64,000 nucleotides of DNA, taken from NCBI GenBank assembly GCA_003993805.1, contig RSEF01000003.1, positions 42,011,754 through 42,075,753 on the forward strand, given 5' to 3'. The translations under genes were made by a program, and so were the position numbers. Shown in pieces: positions 63,216-64,000 of this stretch; position 1 is the first letter of the stretch; each line of letters starts with the position of its first letter. The notes under the pieces are model-generated. The model saw nothing but the letters and a program-made list of their open reading frames with translations. It made no database searches and was not told the origin of the DNA. The stretch is from Himantopus leucocephalus. Its lineage: Eukaryota; Chordata; Aves; Charadriiformes; Recurvirostridae.

Positions 63216-63226
63216 CAAGTTCCACT

Positions 63227-63284
63227 GCTTTTATTGGTGTTATTTTAAGCTTTTATCGGTGTTATTTTATGCTTTTATCAGAGG
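63227..63284. repeat. 22-bp tandem repeat, about 2.5 copies
   Basis: Units GCTTTTATTGGTGTTATTTT+AA (63227-63248) and GCTTTTATCGGTGTTATTTT+AT (63249-63270), then a partial GCTTTTATC third copy. It abuts the possible CR1 tail to its left. Confidence 0.85.
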
Positions 63285-64000
63285 CTTTTTGGCTTTTCTG
63301 GCAGCTTTCAATGACAATCTAATGCAGAGCAGAGTTGCCCTAGATTTGTGAAAGTCCCCAAGTGGATTGCCTACCTGACAGCAGAAGCACCGAGACCTGC
63401 CTCTTGGGTTTTATAGAAAGAGTCCTAAACCCCTTCTCCTCATGAACTTGCAGAGAAGCATTGGATAGGGCCACTCAGAAGTCACTCATCCACTTTTTGT
63501 CAGAGCAAAAGTCATTGCCTCAACAAGAGAGCTGGGTAGCAAAATCTTGCATCACATTAAGTTCCTAAGTGATTAATTATCCAAGTGCCTCACAACTACT
63601 GTTGAAATACTACCTTTAAGACACACTTGTGAGGCAAAACTATTAGTAATAGTAGTATTCAGCATGGGGAATCAAAAGACCCGCATGAAGCATTGAAAAA
63701 TCTATGACAAAGCCAATAATCTAAAAAAGGTTTTTCAGAAATCATGTCTAGTGACTAAACTATACTTTCTACCATGTAATATTAAAAAAAAAAAAGTAGG
63801 TCCAGGAATATAGAAGTTTATGATATAAGAAGAGACGCTACAAGGGATTTCCTGGGTCAATGAATAAATCCCCTGCTATTGCAAATATCGCATCATATAA
63901 TTCCCTTAAATTCTCTCCACCTTAAATGCACCTGCTTTCTCTTACACAGATCTGAACACGGAGGCTAATAATTACAATAGGAAATTTATTTTGATTTCCC

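Larger units (their letters stand above)
27479..64000 (-). other. RYR2: RYR2 intron 1, 3' portion (partial, at least 36.5 kb)
   Basis: Everything upstream of exon 2 in transcript order is non-coding here. No CpG island and no exon encoding the expected MADGGEGEDE-type N terminus was seen, so exon 1 and the promoter lie beyond 64000. Contents: a TAAT-rich patch (28330-28480), MIR-like relics, ancient CR1 copies, two solo LTRs, an N10 gap at a poly-A tract and a single N at 54359. The long stretches 43000-54290 and 54360-56640 hold nothing I can name. ORFs up to 161 codons (35813-36298, +) occur but look random. Confidence 0.85.

Noticed and set aside
27479..64000. RYR2 exon 1 or a CpG-island promoter
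   Set aside because: No GC-rich island and no MADGGEGEDE-type start on the minus strand. Isolated CpG clusters belong to the LTR at 37299-37830.
1..64000. CRISPR array, operon, tRNA or rRNA genes
   Set aside because: No regularly spaced repeats, no A/B-box pairs and no rRNA-like sequence. The DNA is vertebrate intronic.

Overview
This window is vertebrate nuclear DNA, almost certainly from a bird. It is AT-rich, has no long open reading frames and no prokaryote-style gene packing, and carries several chicken-repeat 1 (CR1) retrotransposon pieces. Several of these have the typical avian 3' end: a TTGGACTxxATGA block, then CTTCCAACxxxAAC, then an ATTCTATGATTCTAT tail. The species cannot be fixed from the sequence alone.

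The only protein-coding content I can support is two small exons on the minus strand, both from the cardiac ryanodine receptor gene RYR2. Exon 2 (27359-27478, 120 bp, codons 17-56) contains [14 protein letters not shown] and [16 protein letters not shown]. Exon 3 (7145-7249, 105 bp, codons 57-91) contains [15 protein letters not shown] and [13 protein letters not shown]. Both have AG/GT splice borders and phase 0 on both sides. The window is therefore a slice of RYR2 read right to left: at least 36.5 kb of intron 1 (27479-64000), exon 2, a 20.1 kb intron 2 (7250-27358), exon 3, and at least 7.1 kb of intron 3 (1-7144). Exon 1 with the promoter lies beyond the right edge, and exon 4 beyond the left edge.

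The introns hold retroelement debris of different ages. There are five younger CR1 3' ends, and ancient CR1 relics at 7384-7797, 34740-35335, about 38280-38400 (weak) and 59855-60893. MIR-like SINE relics occur at about 8905, 31554, 36985, 38775, 56648, 57445 and 62688. Two solo endogenous-retrovirus LTRs are present. The one at 37299-37830 is antisense to RYR2, with a clean target-site duplication. The one at about 42099-42643 is in RYR2 sense orientation, with TATA-like and AATAAA signals. Short tandem repeats, homopolymers and G-rich runs make up the rest.

Four assembly breaks are visible: N10 at 24633-24642 inside a CR1, N10 at 40590-40599 against a 32-A run, and single Ns at 19171 and 54359. 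The N at 19171 sits exactly between two near-identical 153-bp copies, which looks like a false duplication at a contig join.

I found no evidence of a new biological system. The most useful results are the RYR2 assignment, the frame-neutral exon 3 with a C-rich tract downstream of its donor, the two LTRs, and the assembly defects.
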